A stretch of 64,000 bases of DNA from Campylobacter lanienae NCTC 13004 (GCF_002139935.1 NZ_CP015578.1:682001-746000), one strand, 5' to 3'; shown: positions 1-9,258, numbered from the stretch's first letter. Numbers and translations: made by a program. Notes: generated by a model not told the origin, from the sequence alone.

Positions 1-45
1 AGTTGTTTTGCCAACTCCATCTACGCCTTCAAAATTAATTAGCAT
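1..45 (-). CDS. tmk: thymidylate kinase, N-terminal fragment (cut by window edge)
   Basis: Only the first 15 codons are in the window, reading MLINFEGVDGVGKTT. This is the start of thymidylate kinase (dTMP to dTDP), including most of the P-loop GxxGxGKT that binds ATP phosphates. Its ATG at 43-45 lies inside the 3' end of coaD, an 11-base overlap, so the two are translationally coupled. coaD followed by tmk is the usual Campylobacter order. The rest of the gene lies left of the window. Confidence 0.85.
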   Translation of the reverse strand, partial: MLINFEGVDGVGKTT

Positions 46-514
46 AGTATTCCTTTATTTTTTGATAGACTTTTATTGGGAGAAGTGAGCTAGCATCGCC
101 ATTGTGACGCAAAACTGATCTCACAATAGAGCTAGATATGAAGGCATTTTTAAGGCTCGGCATGAAATATACAGTTTCAAATTCATTCCACAAAGATACA
201 TTAGCATAGCCAATTTGTAGCTCATATTCAAAGTCACTTACCGCTCTTAAACCCCTTACAACCGTGTTTATATTTAAAGATTTAGCAAAATCTACTAAGA
301 GATTATCAAATCCGATAACTTCAACGCTATTTAGATCATTTGTGGCGATTTTGGCTAATTCTATTCTTTGATTATAGTTAAAATATGGAGTTTTGCTCTC
401 ATTTAAAGCCACCGCTACAATCACTCTATCAAAGACATTGCTAGCACGCTTAATAACATCTAAATGGCCGTTTGTAATAGGATCGAAAGTCCCAGGATAT
501 ATACAAGATTTCAT
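35..514 (-). CDS. coaD: phosphopantetheine adenylyltransferase CoaD
   Basis: 159 residues, the normal length. It transfers AMP from ATP to 4'-phosphopantetheine, the fourth step of coenzyme A synthesis, in the cytoplasm. The N-terminus carries the nucleotidyltransferase signature YPGTFDPITNGHLD (the TxGH class motif appears as TNGH), and the C-terminal third has ISSSIVR, the ISST/S-type ATP-binding segment, and the family's VRGLRAVSDFEYE stretch. It starts 8 bases after the flgA stop and overlaps tmk, so flgA-coaD-tmk form one unit. In C. jejuni, as I recall, ubiX sits between flgA and coaD; here it does not. Confidence 0.96.
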   Translation of the reverse strand: MKSCIYPGTFDPITNGHLDVIKRASNVFDRVIVAVALNESKTPYFNYNQRIELAKIATNDLNSVEVIGFDNLLVDFAKSLNINTVVRGLRAVSDFEYELQIGYANVSLWNEFETVYFMPSLKNAFISSSIVRSVLRHNGDASSLLPIKVYQKIKEYYAN

Positions 515-522
515 CTTTACCT

Positions 523-1167
523 CTACTTTATTATAGCTTGATTTTTGCTTATTACTTGAGCTTTTAGGGTTTGATTATTTTGGTTTCTTACGCTTATAAT
601 TTCGCCTATATTTCCATCGCTTAGCGCTGTAACTAAAATTTCAACTTTTAAGGCTCCATCATTTATAATAGCTGATATTTTATCACCTTTTTTTATATCG
701 CTTAGGGTTTTAAATTGACGATTATTTAGGATTTTGCCTCGTTTAATCTTGCTTTTGGTGATTAATTGGTGTTTTGGGAATTGGCTTAGGGCTTGTTTGT
801 CATAATCTTTTAAATTTACAAATTTCTGCTCAAAATCACCTAAATTTAAGATATGATCTCTATTCATATCTCTTGTAGCTATTAATGCTGGAAGCTTAAA
901 ATCAATTTTGAATTTAAAAAATATACTCTTGCTACTCTCATTTGGCGTGATATATATCGCTCTAAATGTCCCGCTATTATCTCGCAAAGTAAGCAAGATA
1001 ATCTCTTTTAATCTAAACTCATTAAAGTTGCTAGGAAGTTCATCTGGCCTATCTATGTTGATTGAATTTATCATCGCAGATGGATACTCAGCTTTGATAG
1101 TTTGATGAAGTCTATCTACTAAGGTATTACCAAAAAGTGGGATAAAAAGTATAAGAAGTAAAAAAAT
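523..1167 (-). CDS. flgA: flagellar P-ring assembly chaperone FlgA; start codon uncertain
   Basis: The C-terminal half is a SAF-type FlgA domain (RGKILNNRQFKTLSDIKKGD, then the LVTALSDGNIGEIISVRN segment), the periplasmic chaperone that helps FlgI form the flagellar P ring. A hydrophobic stretch FLLLILFIPLFG followed by NTLVDRL looks like a signal peptide. No ATG, GTG or TTG in this frame precedes that stretch until codons inside and upstream of tRNA-Gly. The open frame runs back to 1272 but would translate the tRNA. The entry is therefore drawn from an ATT at 1165-1167, whose first base is the last base of the tRNA CCA, giving 214 residues, close to the usual FlgA length. The first in-frame ATG downstream would delete the signal peptide. 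Confidence 0.8.
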   Translation of the reverse strand: MFLLLILFIPLFGNTLVDRLHQTIKAEYPSAMINSINIDRPDELPSNFNEFRLKEIILLTLRDNSGTFRAIYITPNESSKSIFFKFKIDFKLPALIATRDMNRDHILNLGDFEQKFVNLKDYDKQALSQFPKHQLITKSKIKRGKILNNRQFKTLSDIKKGDKISAIINDGALKVEILVTALSDGNIGEIISVRNQNNQTLKAQVISKNQAIIK

Positions 1168-1241
1168 GGAGCGGGAAACGAGATTCGAACTCGCGACCCC
1201 AACCTTGGCAAGGTTGTGCTCTACCCCTGAGCTATTCCCGC
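1167..1241 (-). tRNA. tRNA-Gly (anticodon GCC)
   Basis: On the minus strand a complete cloverleaf can be folded: acceptor GCGGGAA pairing with TTCCCGC, a D-arm with AGCTCAGGGGTAGAGC, an anticodon stem CAACC/GGTTG with loop TTGCCAA (anticodon GCC), and a T-arm with GAGTTCGAATCTC. CCA is encoded at 1167-1169. It is 75 bases with CCA. It lies directly before flgA on the same strand with no gap. Confidence 0.97.
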
Positions 1242-1287
1242 ATTTTGTAAAATTGAGACGGAATATTATCATATTTTTACCTATTTG

Positions 1288-2466
1288 TCAAGAGATTTTG
1301 TAAATTTTTATCTCTTGATTATCGCAAATTTCACTTTGACCGATATCAGAGATATATATAAAATTTGATAAAGATATTGGTTTTATCATGGAAGGGCTAT
1401 AAATATTATTATTTGTAGCCCTAAATTCGCCATTATTTGCTTGGCCTATTACTATATTTGCCCTACTAGCTTTGAGTTTTAAGTTGCCTTTGAATTTGGC
1501 AATTTGCGACTCTAGCATATAGTTACTCCATCCAGCTACTCTCTTGATATATGGTATTACGGCGATATATGTTGCTAATAAACACGACATTGGATTGCCA
1601 GGTAATACAAAGATAAGTTTATTATCTTTTTTATAGCATTTTGTTGGTTTAGCTGGGCGTGCATCAATTGAGTTAAATAGTGGTTTGAAATCAAGCGAAT
1701 TTAATACTTCACTCATATAGTCAGCCTCTCCTTTGCTAGCGCCACCGCTTGTGATGATGATATCATAATCCAAAGAGTTATTAATAGCTTCTTTTATGGA
1801 TGAAAATTCATCTTTTAAAATCCCTTTATATTCACTTTTAAATCCATTTTGACTTAATGCTGATATAATCCCAAGGGCATTTGCGTTATATATGGATAAT
1901 TCATCACACTCTCCCCACGGCTCATTTATCTCATCTCCACTGCTAAAAATAGCGATTCTAGGTTCTCTAAGCACCTTAATATAGCTAACTCCTTGAGCGG
2001 CTAATAGCATTATATTAGCCGGCGTTAGCATGGCACCCTTAACTAATAAAAGTTCGCCAGATTTTATCTCTTCGCCTTTTATTTTTCTAGCGTTATTTTT
2101 AGGAGTATCTTGTGAGACTATTAAATTTCCATTTTCATCAAAAGACTCATTTTCTATCATTACGACACTATCAGAGCCTTTAGGGAATGCTGCTCCGGTC
2201 ATAATCTTATAACACTCATTTTTATTAATTTCATAGCTATTTTTATCTCCAGCTAAGATAATGCCTTTTATCTTAAGTGGATTTGCGATATCATCATAAG
2301 CAAAGGCATATCCATCTAGAGCAGAGTTATCAAAAGCCGGTAAGGACTTAGTAGCGATAATATCCTCAAAGAGCACTCGCCCAACGGCTAAATTAAGCGG
2401 TAAAATTTCACTACCATTTAGTGGCTTTAAATTTCTAGCAAATTCAAATATTTCATCAACTCTCAT
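1288..2466 (-). CDS. moeA: molybdopterin molybdenumtransferase MoeA
   Basis: 392 residues, normal length. It inserts molybdate (or tungstate) into adenylated molybdopterin to finish the molybdenum cofactor used by nitrate reductase, formate dehydrogenase and similar enzymes. Visible signatures are PAFDNSALDGYA in the N-terminal third, FSSGDEI in the middle, and TSGGASKGEADY and LPGNPMSC in the MoaB/MogA-like domain, with a small C-terminal beta domain. It follows murA by 3 bases and probably shares its transcript. The tRNA-Gly gene lies 46 bases downstream. Confidence 0.95.
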   Translation of the reverse strand: MRVDEIFEFARNLKPLNGSEILPLNLAVGRVLFEDIIATKSLPAFDNSALDGYAFAYDDIANPLKIKGIILAGDKNSYEINKNECYKIMTGAAFPKGSDSVVMIENESFDENGNLIVSQDTPKNNARKIKGEEIKSGELLLVKGAMLTPANIMLLAAQGVSYIKVLREPRIAIFSSGDEINEPWGECDELSIYNANALGIISALSQNGFKSEYKGILKDEFSSIKEAINNSLDYDIIITSGGASKGEADYMSEVLNSLDFKPLFNSIDARPAKPTKCYKKDNKLIFVLPGNPMSCLLATYIAVIPYIKRVAGWSNYMLESQIAKFKGNLKLKASRANIVIGQANNGEFRATNNNIYSPSMIKPISLSNFIYISDIGQSEICDNQEIKIYKIS

Positions 2467-2469
2467 ATC

Positions 2470-3729
2470 TTACTCTCTTAATCTTTTTATATCAGCTCCG
2501 ATTGCCGTAAGCTTGGATTCTAAATTCTCATAACCTCTATCTAGGTGGTAAATTCGGTGAATTCTTGTGGTTCCGTTCGCTCTTAGGGCTGCTATGATGA
2601 GTGCTGAGCTAGCTCTTAAATCAGTCGCCATCACATCAGCGCCATTTAAACTGCCTCCAGTTATGGTAGCGATATGGCCATTTAGTTTTATATCAGCGCC
2701 CATGCGAGATAACTCACTAGCATGCATAAAACGATTTTCAAAAAGTCTCTCATCAATGCTAGATACGCCATCAGCGATAGATGCTAGAGCCATAAACTGC
2801 GCTTGCATATCGGTAGGGAAGCCGGGAAATTCGGTTGTGATGATATTACATGGTTTTAAATTGCCATCGCTAATTACTCTTATTGAATTTTGGCTAAGCT
2901 TACACTCAACTCCCATATCACAAAGCTTTGAAGTGATCGCTACTAGGTGATCGGGATTTATATTTTCTATTATAACATCCCCACCAGCAATCGCCACAGC
3001 GCACATATAAGTTCCAGCTTCTATTCTATCAGGTATTACTGTGATTTCATCTAAATTTATAAGATCTCTATTTGTTCCGTGTATTGTTAGCTCGCTTGTT
3101 GCGATGCCTTCTATTTTGACGCCATTTTGGTTTAAAATTTCACATAGTTGGACGACTTCGGGCTCTTTGGCTGCGTTAAATATCTTAGTAACTCCATTTG
3201 CTAAGGCCGCAGCCATTATGATGTTTTCAGTGCCTGTAACTGTGATCTTATCAAAAACGATATTAGCTCCATTTAATCCATCTTTGGCATCGGCTATCAC
3301 ATAGCCATCTTTTATCTCAATTTTAGCACCCATTTTCTCTAAAGCACTTAGATGTAAGTCAATTGGCCTAGCCCCAATAGCACACCCTCCAGGAAGCGAG
3401 ACTTCACAATGGCCAAATCTAGCAAGTAGCGGCCCTAGGACTAAAATTGAAGCACGCATAGTGCGGACAATATCGTATGTCGCTTTTGTGGAGTTTATAT
3501 CTGTGGTATCTATTTGTAGGGTTGAGTTTTTAAATTCAGCCTTAGCGCCTAAATTTTGTAGTAGTTTTATCAATGTTTTTATATCAGCAACTTGAGGTGT
3601 ATTTTGGATTGTTACTCTATTTTTTGCTAAAATTGTCATAGCGATTATCGGCAAAGCGGCATTTTTGGCGCCACTAATTGTGATTTTGCCTTTTAAATTT
3701 GTTGATCTTTTGATTTGTAGATAATCCAT
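2470..3729 (-). CDS. murA: UDP-N-acetylglucosamine 1-carboxyvinyltransferase MurA
   Basis: First committed step of peptidoglycan synthesis: enolpyruvyl transfer from PEP to UDP-GlcNAc. K22-N23 (SGAKNAALP) and the loop [10 protein letters not shown] with catalytic C116 are present, so the enzyme should be of the fosfomycin-sensitive type. I start it at the ATG at 3727-3729 (MDYLQIKRS). An upstream in-frame GTG at 3738 is itself part of the ribosome-binding site AAGGTG, which sits at the right distance from this ATG. Length is 419 residues, as is typical. moeA follows by 3 bases. A minus-strand -10 box is at 3761-3766. Confidence 0.96.
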   Translation of the reverse strand: MDYLQIKRSTNLKGKITISGAKNAALPIIAMTILAKNRVTIQNTPQVADIKTLIKLLQNLGAKAEFKNSTLQIDTTDINSTKATYDIVRTMRASILVLGPLLARFGHCEVSLPGGCAIGARPIDLHLSALEKMGAKIEIKDGYVIADAKDGLNGANIVFDKITVTGTENIIMAAALANGVTKIFNAAKEPEVVQLCEILNQNGVKIEGIATSELTIHGTNRDLINLDEITVIPDRIEAGTYMCAVAIAGGDVIIENINPDHLVAITSKLCDMGVECKLSQNSIRVISDGNLKPCNIITTEFPGFPTDMQAQFMALASIADGVSSIDERLFENRFMHASELSRMGADIKLNGHIATITGGSLNGADVMATDLRASSALIIAALRANGTTRIHRIYHLDRGYENLESKLTAIGADIKRLRE

Positions 3730-3760
3730 ATATATCACCTTGTGTAAAAAATAGTGATGG

Positions 3761-3766
3761 ATTATA
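3761..3766 (-). promoter_or_regulatory. -10 element of the murA promoter
   Basis: Minus strand reads TGGTATAATCC, an extended -10 (TGnTATAAT) of the Campylobacter sigma70 type, about 32 bases before the chosen murA ATG. It lies between the aroF terminator and murA, so murA-moeA has its own promoter. Confidence 0.65.
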
Positions 3767-3814
3767 CCAAAAATATGCTTATATAGTTATTTGGAATTTA
3801 AATTATATCAATAA

Positions 3815-3838
3815 AAGCTATGGCAAAGGCCATAGCTT
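3815..3838 (-). terminator. terminator after the DAHP synthase gene
   Basis: A perfect 10-base-pair hairpin (3815-3824 with 3829-3838, 4-base loop) beginning inside the aroF stop codon. On the minus strand it is followed by TTATTG and further AT-rich sequence, as expected for an intrinsic terminator. Confidence 0.75.
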
Positions 3839-5186
3839 ATGAGCGAGATTTTTTCACTTCATCTGCGATTAAGAAGGCAAGCTCTAAGGCTTGATCGGCA
3901 TTTAGCCTTGGGTCGCATTGAGTCTCATAACGACTAGCAAGAGCCTCTTGAGTTACCTTAAATGCTCCACCAGTACACTCTGTAACATCTTGACCTGTCA
4001 TCTCTAAATGGACGCCCCCAGGTATGGTGCCACAAGCGTGATGGATATCAAAGAAGCTCTTAACCTCTCTTAAAACATTATCAAATTCACGAGTCTTATA
4101 TCCATTTGACGCTTTTACCGTGTTGCCATGCATAGGATCAATACTCCATAAGATATTTAGGCCTTCGGATTTAATATCTTTTAAGATATTTGGCAAGCGA
4201 CTCTCTATCTTATCAGCTCCCATTCTGATGATGATATTTAGGCGGCCATTTTCGTTATTTGGGTTTAGTTTGTTGGCTAATTTTATCACATCATCGGCTG
4301 TGGCATTTGGGCCGATTTTGCATCCGATTGGATTTTTAACTCCGCTTAAGAAATGGACATGAGCATCATCAACTCCTCTAGTTCTCTCACCTATCCAAAG
4401 CATGTGAGCAGAGCAGTCATACCAATCTCCGCTTAAACTATCAACCCTTGTAAGAGCCTCTTCGTATGGAAGTAAAAGTGCTTCGTGAGAAGTGTATAAT
4501 TTGGTTTCACTTAGTGTTGGGGTATTAGAAGTTGTAACCCCACAAGCCTCCATAAATTTAAGAGCATTTGTAAGCTCAGAAGCGAGTTTTTCGAATTTTT
4601 CATCTAATTCACTTCGCTTTACAAATCCTAAATTCCATCTATGAACTTCGTGTAAATTAGCCAATCCACCTCGTGAAAATGCCCTTAGAAGATTTAGCGT
4701 AGATGCGCTTTGATAGTAGGCATCTATCATTCTTTTAGGATCTGGGACTCTAGCTGATTCATTAAATTCAAATCCATTTATGATATCGCCTCTATAGCTA
4801 GGGAGCTTAACCCCATTTATCTCTTCATAATCGCTACTTCTAGGTTTGGCAAATTGACCCGCTACACGACCGACCTTGACTACAGGACAGCCACCAGCGA
4901 AGGTAAGGACAATCGCCATTTGTAATATAATCTTAAACATATCACGGATATTTACCGCATTAAAGTTAGCAAAACTCTCAGCGCAATCTCCACCTTGAAG
5001 TAAAAAGCCATGGCCTTGAGTGACCTTAGCTAGCTCATCTTTGAGATTTCTAACCTCACCTGCAAATACAAGTGGTGGGAGTTTGCTAAGCTTATCTTCG
5101 AACTCTCTAAGCTTGTTAGTATCAGGATACACCGGTTGTTGTAAAATATTATAATCTCTCCAACTATCTTTATTCCATTTGCTCAT
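3837..5186 (-). CDS. aroF: class II 3-deoxy-7-phosphoheptulonate (DAHP) synthase
   Basis: 449 residues. It condenses PEP and erythrose 4-phosphate, the first step of the shikimate pathway to aromatic amino acids. It belongs to the class II (plant-like, AroA-II) family: the metal-binding [11 protein letters not shown], the [14 protein letters not shown] block, WIGERTR, and near the end the DPMHGNT and [12 protein letters not shown] segments are all present. It is a single-gene unit, with a -10 box upstream at 5219-5224 and a strong hairpin at its stop. The gene symbol follows common Campylobacter usage and is less certain than the function. Confidence 0.93.
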   Translation of the reverse strand: MSKWNKDSWRDYNILQQPVYPDTNKLREFEDKLSKLPPLVFAGEVRNLKDELAKVTQGHGFLLQGGDCAESFANFNAVNIRDMFKIILQMAIVLTFAGGCPVVKVGRVAGQFAKPRSSDYEEINGVKLPSYRGDIINGFEFNESARVPDPKRMIDAYYQSASTLNLLRAFSRGGLANLHEVHRWNLGFVKRSELDEKFEKLASELTNALKFMEACGVTTSNTPTLSETKLYTSHEALLLPYEEALTRVDSLSGDWYDCSAHMLWIGERTRGVDDAHVHFLSGVKNPIGCKIGPNATADDVIKLANKLNPNNENGRLNIIIRMGADKIESRLPNILKDIKSEGLNILWSIDPMHGNTVKASNGYKTREFDNVLREVKSFFDIHHACGTIPGGVHLEMTGQDVTECTGGAFKVTQEALASRYETQCDPRLNADQALELAFLIADEVKKSRS

Positions 5187-5218
5187 TTTTAACCTTTTGA
5201 ATTTCTATAAAATGCGTG

Positions 5219-5224
5219 ATTATA
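5219..5224 (-). promoter_or_regulatory. -10 element of the DAHP synthase gene
   Basis: Minus strand reads GGCTATAATCACG, a perfect TATAAT about 32 bases before the ATG. The 124-base spacer is shared with the divergent M48 protease gene, whose own promoter is not clear to me. Confidence 0.55.
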
Positions 5225-5310
5225 GCCAAATAAATCTTAAATTCTAGCAAATTTAGGATTTTACTAGATAAAATTGGATAGAATCACCAAAATAAATTTT
5301 AAGGAAAAAT

Positions 5311-6090
5311 ATGAAAAAATTTATATTGATATTTGCTCTTATATTTTTTGTTGGTTGTATGCAAAATACCACAAATGTAGGCCGCTCAGAGGTTGATAGA
5401 ACGCAGCTAATGCTGATATCTAGCGATGAGATAAATGAAGCATCTGCTAAAGCTTATGGCGAGGTGATACAAAAAGCAAAAGCGTCAAATACTCTAAATA
5501 AAGACCCAAATCTTACAAATAGGGTTAAAAATATCTCAAATAGATTAATTGCTAAAACTTCATATTTTAGACAAGATAGCACAAAGTGGGATTGGGAGGT
5601 AAATGTAATTACGAGTGATACTATCAATGCTTGGTGTATGGCTGGTGGCAAGATAGCTGTATATACAGGGATTATAGAGAAGTTGAATTTAAATGATGAT
5701 GAGATAGCATTTATCCTAGCTCACGAGATTGCTCACGCCTTAAGAGAGCATGTAAGAGAGCAACAAAGCCAAGAGATGATAAAGAGTGGATTAATCAATG
5801 TAGCTTCGGTTTTTGGGGTGGATAATACTATTTTAGGAGTTGCAAATTTGGCTGCTAATGTGGGGATATCTCTGCCTTTTAGCCGTTCGCATGAGAATGA
5901 GAGCGATGAAATAGGGCTAGAGCTTGCGTATATGGCGGGATTTAATCCAGATGGTGCAGCGTCATTATGGACGAAGATGCAAGAGCATTCAGGTGATGGT
6001 GGATTGGAGTTTTTAAGCACTCACCCAAGTCATGAAAATAGGATAAAAAATTTACAGGCCCTAGCAGCCAAGCTAAAAGCTAGTAGTTGA
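5311..6090 (+). CDS. M48-family zinc metalloprotease lipoprotein
   Basis: 259 residues. A lipoprotein signal peptide (MKKFILIFALIFFVGC, lipidated cysteine at 16) points to a periplasmic, membrane-anchored enzyme. The zinc site is complete: HEIAHALREH at about 138-147 gives HExxH, and the third ligand is the glutamate in ENESDE at about 196. Relatives in E. coli are LoiP and BepA, which clear misfolded outer-membrane proteins; a similar quality-control role is inferred. The RBS AAGGAAAA precedes the ATG. It converges on psd with only 13 bases between the stop codons. Confidence 0.88.
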   Translation: MKKFILIFALIFFVGCMQNTTNVGRSEVDRTQLMLISSDEINEASAKAYGEVIQKAKASNTLNKDPNLTNRVKNISNRLIAKTSYFRQDSTKWDWEVNVITSDTINAWCMAGGKIAVYTGIIEKLNLNDDEIAFILAHEIAHALREHVREQQSQEMIKSGLINVASVFGVDNTILGVANLAANVGISLPFSRSHENESDEIGLELAYMAGFNPDGAASLWTKMQEHSGDGGLEFLSTHPSHENRIKNLQALAAKLKASS

Positions 6091-6117
6091 TTTAGCCTAT
6101 TATTTAGCCTATTATTT
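6091..6117. repeat. short tandem repeat between convergent stop codons
   Basis: A 12-base unit (TTTAGCCTATTA) is present twice in tandem followed by TTT, spanning the M48/psd gene junction and including the psd stop codon. No function is evident. Confidence 0.6.
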
Positions 6118-6898
6118 GGGCTATGCTTTGGGCTTGTTTTAGAGTCATATCTCTTTTTATTTGGTAGTTTATAGCACCATTTTGACTGATTATAACAATG
6201 GTTGAGCCTAGCTCAAAATTGCCTATGTGTTCGCCTTTTTTTAAGCTTAAATTATTGTAATTATAAAAAGCGGGAGATAAATTTGAATTGGTGCTAACTC
6301 TTGGTTCAAAATCAAATTTCATCTTTCCTACATTTAAAGCGCCTACAAATACCATCCAGATTAATTTATCATTAGCTAATCTTGCTTTTAATACCACTCT
6401 TTCATTTCTAGCGTATAGATTATCATGCTTTAAAAGGGCGCTTTTAGCTACGCTAAAAAGCGTTCCAGGGGTGTAGTTTAGACTTATAATTTCCATATCG
6501 CAAGGTGCGTGATAGTGATGGTAATCTCGTGGTGATAGATAGATATTTAGATAGTCAAACTCACCATCTAACTCGCCTTTTTCAAGAGATTTACCTAGTA
6601 GCTCATCTACGCTATAGCTTTTGGATTTGATGCTATAAGCTTTTAGATTATCACCTTTTTGACACTCAAAGCACAATCCATCACTTGGTGAAACAAATCC
6701 ATCACCAAGTGCTCTTGGAGAGTTTAACCCTCTTGTAAATAGGGCGTTTAAGCTATCATAGCTACCAATTGGATTAAACTCACTCATATCTATTTGAAAT
6801 TTTTTAACATACCAGTTATTTATAGCATTTTGAAGTAATTTTGGGAATTTATAGTGTGCTATTAGGCCAAAGTAGTTTGAAAATTTATTATAATCCAT
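6104..6898 (-). CDS. psd: phosphatidylserine decarboxylase proenzyme
   Basis: 264 residues. It makes phosphatidylethanolamine from phosphatidylserine at the inner membrane. The self-cleavage motif LGST is at residues 230-233 (cleavage between G231 and S232, the serine becoming the pyruvoyl group). The conserved YLSPRDYHHYHAPCD segment with catalytic histidine is at about 120-134. Its start is 2 bases before the stop of the metallophosphoesterase gene upstream; the same pair is adjacent in C. jejuni as I recall it. Confidence 0.95.
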   Translation of the reverse strand: MDYNKFSNYFGLIAHYKFPKLLQNAINNWYVKKFQIDMSEFNPIGSYDSLNALFTRGLNSPRALGDGFVSPSDGLCFECQKGDNLKAYSIKSKSYSVDELLGKSLEKGELDGEFDYLNIYLSPRDYHHYHAPCDMEIISLNYTPGTLFSVAKSALLKHDNLYARNERVVLKARLANDKLIWMVFVGALNVGKMKFDFEPRVSTNSNLSPAFYNYNNLSLKKGEHIGNFELGSTIVIISQNGAINYQIKRDMTLKQAQSIAQIIG

Positions 6899-6899
6899 A

Positions 6900-8000
6900 T
6901 TAATCTCCTAAAAGCTTTAAATATACTATTTCGCTATTTGATCCAACTCTAAAAGGTGGCCCCCAAAGTCCAGCACCACTGCTAACTAGTAGCTTCATAT
7001 CGTCAGTGATATTGTATAGTCCATAGATATATTTTTGGTTTAGCCAAACTAAAATTGAAAATGGAAATATCTGTCCGCCGTGAGTGTGACCTGAAATGGC
7101 TAGATCTACGCTATTTTGTAGATAGCTTAAAGATCTAGGCTGATGAGTTAGTAAAATTGTAGGTAAATTTGGATCTATATCGCTCATAGCTTTGGTAAAA
7201 TCTGGCTTGAATTTATCCATTTTAAGGCCAGCCATATCATAGACGCCGGCTAAATTTATATCTGCTACTACAACGCTTTCATTTTCTAAAACTTTAATTC
7301 CAATAGATTTAAACTTATCAATCAAGCCCTCTATTCCATGATAATACTCGTGATTTCCAACTACCATAAAGGTGCCAAATCTGCTCTTAACATCCTTTAA
7401 AGGATCTAAGAAATCACCCAATTCATCACTATTTAAATCTACCAAATCACCCACTATCAAAAGGGCGTCTGGATTTAATAAATTTATCTTATCTACTAGT
7501 GAGCTCATATAATCTTTTTGAAAAAACTCGCCGATATGAACATCGCTGATTACGACTAAATTCATAGGGTTTTTAAGATTTTTTATTTTTACATTATACT
7601 CAGTGATAATGGTGTTGAAATTGGCATTATAAGCACCAATTATTATATATAAAGCAAAGCCAAGAATCACACAGATATCAAGTATAAACTTAGCTATTTT
7701 TTGGCTATTTTTTTTAAGCTTTTTAATAAAATATAAGACCAAATGAAAAGGCAAAATAGTACAAAATAGCATAAAGCTTATGCCAATAGATATGATCGAT
7801 ATCTGATATATAGGCTGTGGGAGCGGGGCGCTTTTAATAGCGATAAAATAGGCTATTTCAAATATAAATATAGTTATGAAAAATATCCTTAAAATCCATT
7901 TAAATTTAGATATTAAGCTATTTTTAAACCACCAATAACTATATAAATTCATACCAAAAAATATTATTGTAGATAAAGGGATGAATATATATGGACTCAT
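6900..8000 (-). CDS. membrane-anchored calcineurin-type metallophosphoesterase
   Basis: 366 residues. The N-terminal 150 carry four likely membrane helices; the remainder is a metallophosphoesterase domain with all metal-binding blocks in order: ISDVHIG, VGDLVDLN, VGNHEYYHG, and SGHTHGGQ. It belongs to the YkuE/YaeI-like group, some of which act on lipid head groups or lipid A precursors. Its position directly upstream of psd suggests a phospholipid or envelope substrate, but this is inference. Substrate unknown. Confidence 0.85.
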   Translation of the reverse strand: MSPYIFIPLSTIIFFGMNLYSYWWFKNSLISKFKWILRIFFITIFIFEIAYFIAIKSAPLPQPIYQISIISIGISFMLFCTILPFHLVLYFIKKLKKNSQKIAKFILDICVILGFALYIIIGAYNANFNTIITEYNVKIKNLKNPMNLVVISDVHIGEFFQKDYMSSLVDKINLLNPDALLIVGDLVDLNSDELGDFLDPLKDVKSRFGTFMVVGNHEYYHGIEGLIDKFKSIGIKVLENESVVVADINLAGVYDMAGLKMDKFKPDFTKAMSDIDPNLPTILLTHQPRSLSYLQNSVDLAISGHTHGGQIFPFSILVWLNQKYIYGLYNITDDMKLLVSSGAGLWGPPFRVGSNSEIVYLKLLGD

Positions 8001-8029
8001 TTTTTACCTTGATTTAGAATAAAATTATT

Positions 8030-8638
8030 TTAGATAACGCTATTTATCTGATGATATAGTGAGAGAATTTCATCTCTTTTTGTGATAAAGCTATTTTTGT
8101 TAGCGATTAGATGAGCGCTACTGTGCATTATCTCTTGGGCGACTTTTAGGCCATTTTGTTTCATTGTAGTTCCTGTCTCTACTATATCTACTATCGCATC
8201 GCTAAGCCCTACAATTGGCGCTAACTCAATAGAGCCATATAGCTTGATGATTTTAACCGCAATTGCTTTTTGGTCAAAATAGCTTTTGGTTATATTTGGC
8301 ATTTTGGTTGCGATTTTTAGCTCTGGTTTTGTGTAATCTAGCTCTTGATTTTCTCTAATTCCGATACATACTCTACACTTCCCAAGCCCAAGATCAAGTA
8401 GCCTAAGCACATCGCATCTATGTTCTTCTAATACATCAAGTCCGACTACACCGATATCAGCAGCTCCTTCGGTGATATAAGTTGGGATATCTTGATTTCG
8501 CACCATTAGAAATTTAAATTCACCCTTTGTCATAATGAGTTTTCTATCTTCAAATTTAAACTCACTTCCAAAAATTTTGCTAAAAATTTCTAAAGTCTGC
8601 TCAGCAATTCTACCCTTTGGTAATGCTACACTTAGCAT
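8030..8638 (-). CDS. hisG: ATP phosphoribosyltransferase, short form (HisG-S)
   Basis: 202 residues. First step of histidine synthesis (ATP + PRPP). The N-terminal LPKGRI, the ADIGVVGLDVL segment and the PRPP-binding VDIVETGTTMKQNGL are present. At this length it lacks the C-terminal ACT-like regulatory domain of long-form HisG (about 290-300 residues), so it should need the partner HisZ for activity and feedback control. No hisZ is in this window. It overlaps coaX by 7 bases, an odd pairing of histidine and coenzyme A genes. Confidence 0.93.
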   Translation of the reverse strand: MLSVALPKGRIAEQTLEIFSKIFGSEFKFEDRKLIMTKGEFKFLMVRNQDIPTYITEGAADIGVVGLDVLEEHRCDVLRLLDLGLGKCRVCIGIRENQELDYTKPELKIATKMPNITKSYFDQKAIAVKIIKLYGSIELAPIVGLSDAIVDIVETGTTMKQNGLKVAQEIMHSSAHLIANKNSFITKRDEILSLYHQINSVI

Positions 8639-9258
8639 AAAATCTCCTTGTTTTCATTTATCGCTCTTTGCATACCACGAAATATTAGCATTCTATCATA
8701 GATAGCTTGAGAGAAAAACTTAGATAAAAACTCCCCATCTCCGCCGGTGAGATATATGGATTTTCCACGAGAGAATTCGTTAATTAGGCTAACTATTGGC
8801 TTGATTATCCCATAGCTAATGGCATCTTGCGTGTGTTGCGGTAAGCACTCTAAGTCAATTTGCGAATTTAAAGGCAAATTTAGGCGAGAAGAGATATTTT
8901 TAAGTGTTGATAGTGATGTTGTGATACCAGGCATAATAAATCCACCTATATGGCAGCCATTTGCCATCAGATCAAGTGTAATAGCACTTCCAGCATCGAC
9001 TATAAGCCCACTATTGACAGCGTAGCACGCAGCGGCTCTATCTACACCTAAGCCAATATATGTGCTATTTAGTTTAATATATGGTTCAATGTTGATAAAT
9101 AGAGGATCTTGTAGCTTTGAATTTGCCTTGTCATTGACATTTATATAGTATATCTTCTCTTGTGGTTTATATAGATTAAACTCATCAATGGTTAAATTCC
9201 AAATTTTCCTACCGTCAAAAAAAGTGGCATTTGTATTGCCGATATCACATAAAGTCAT
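8632..9258 (-). CDS. coaX: type III pantothenate kinase
   Basis: 208 residues, on the short side for the family. It phosphorylates pantothenate, the first step to coenzyme A. The ASKHA-fold motifs are visible: CDIGNTNATFFDG at the N-terminus (phosphate loop), GLGVDRAAACYAV, the VDAGSAITLDL block and GGFIMPG. It overlaps the upstream 108-residue gene by 14 bases and hisG by 7. Together with coaD in this window it supplies two CoA steps. Confidence 0.93.
   Translation of the reverse strand: MTLCDIGNTNATFFDGRKIWNLTIDEFNLYKPQEKIYYINVNDKANSKLQDPLFINIEPYIKLNSTYIGLGVDRAAACYAVNSGLIVDAGSAITLDLMANGCHIGGFIMPGITTSLSTLKNISSRLNLPLNSQIDLECLPQHTQDAISYGIIKPIVSLINEFSRGKSIYLTGGDGEFLSKFFSQAIYDRMLIFRGMQRAINENKEILC

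Noticed and set aside
1168-1272. Open frame extending FlgA to 249 residues
   Set aside because: The extra 35 codons are mostly the tRNA-Gly gene read as protein; a structured tRNA is clearly present.
6091-6117. Tandem repeat as an attachment site or start of a CRISPR-like array
   Set aside because: Only two 12-base copies without spacers; no integrase or cas gene nearby.
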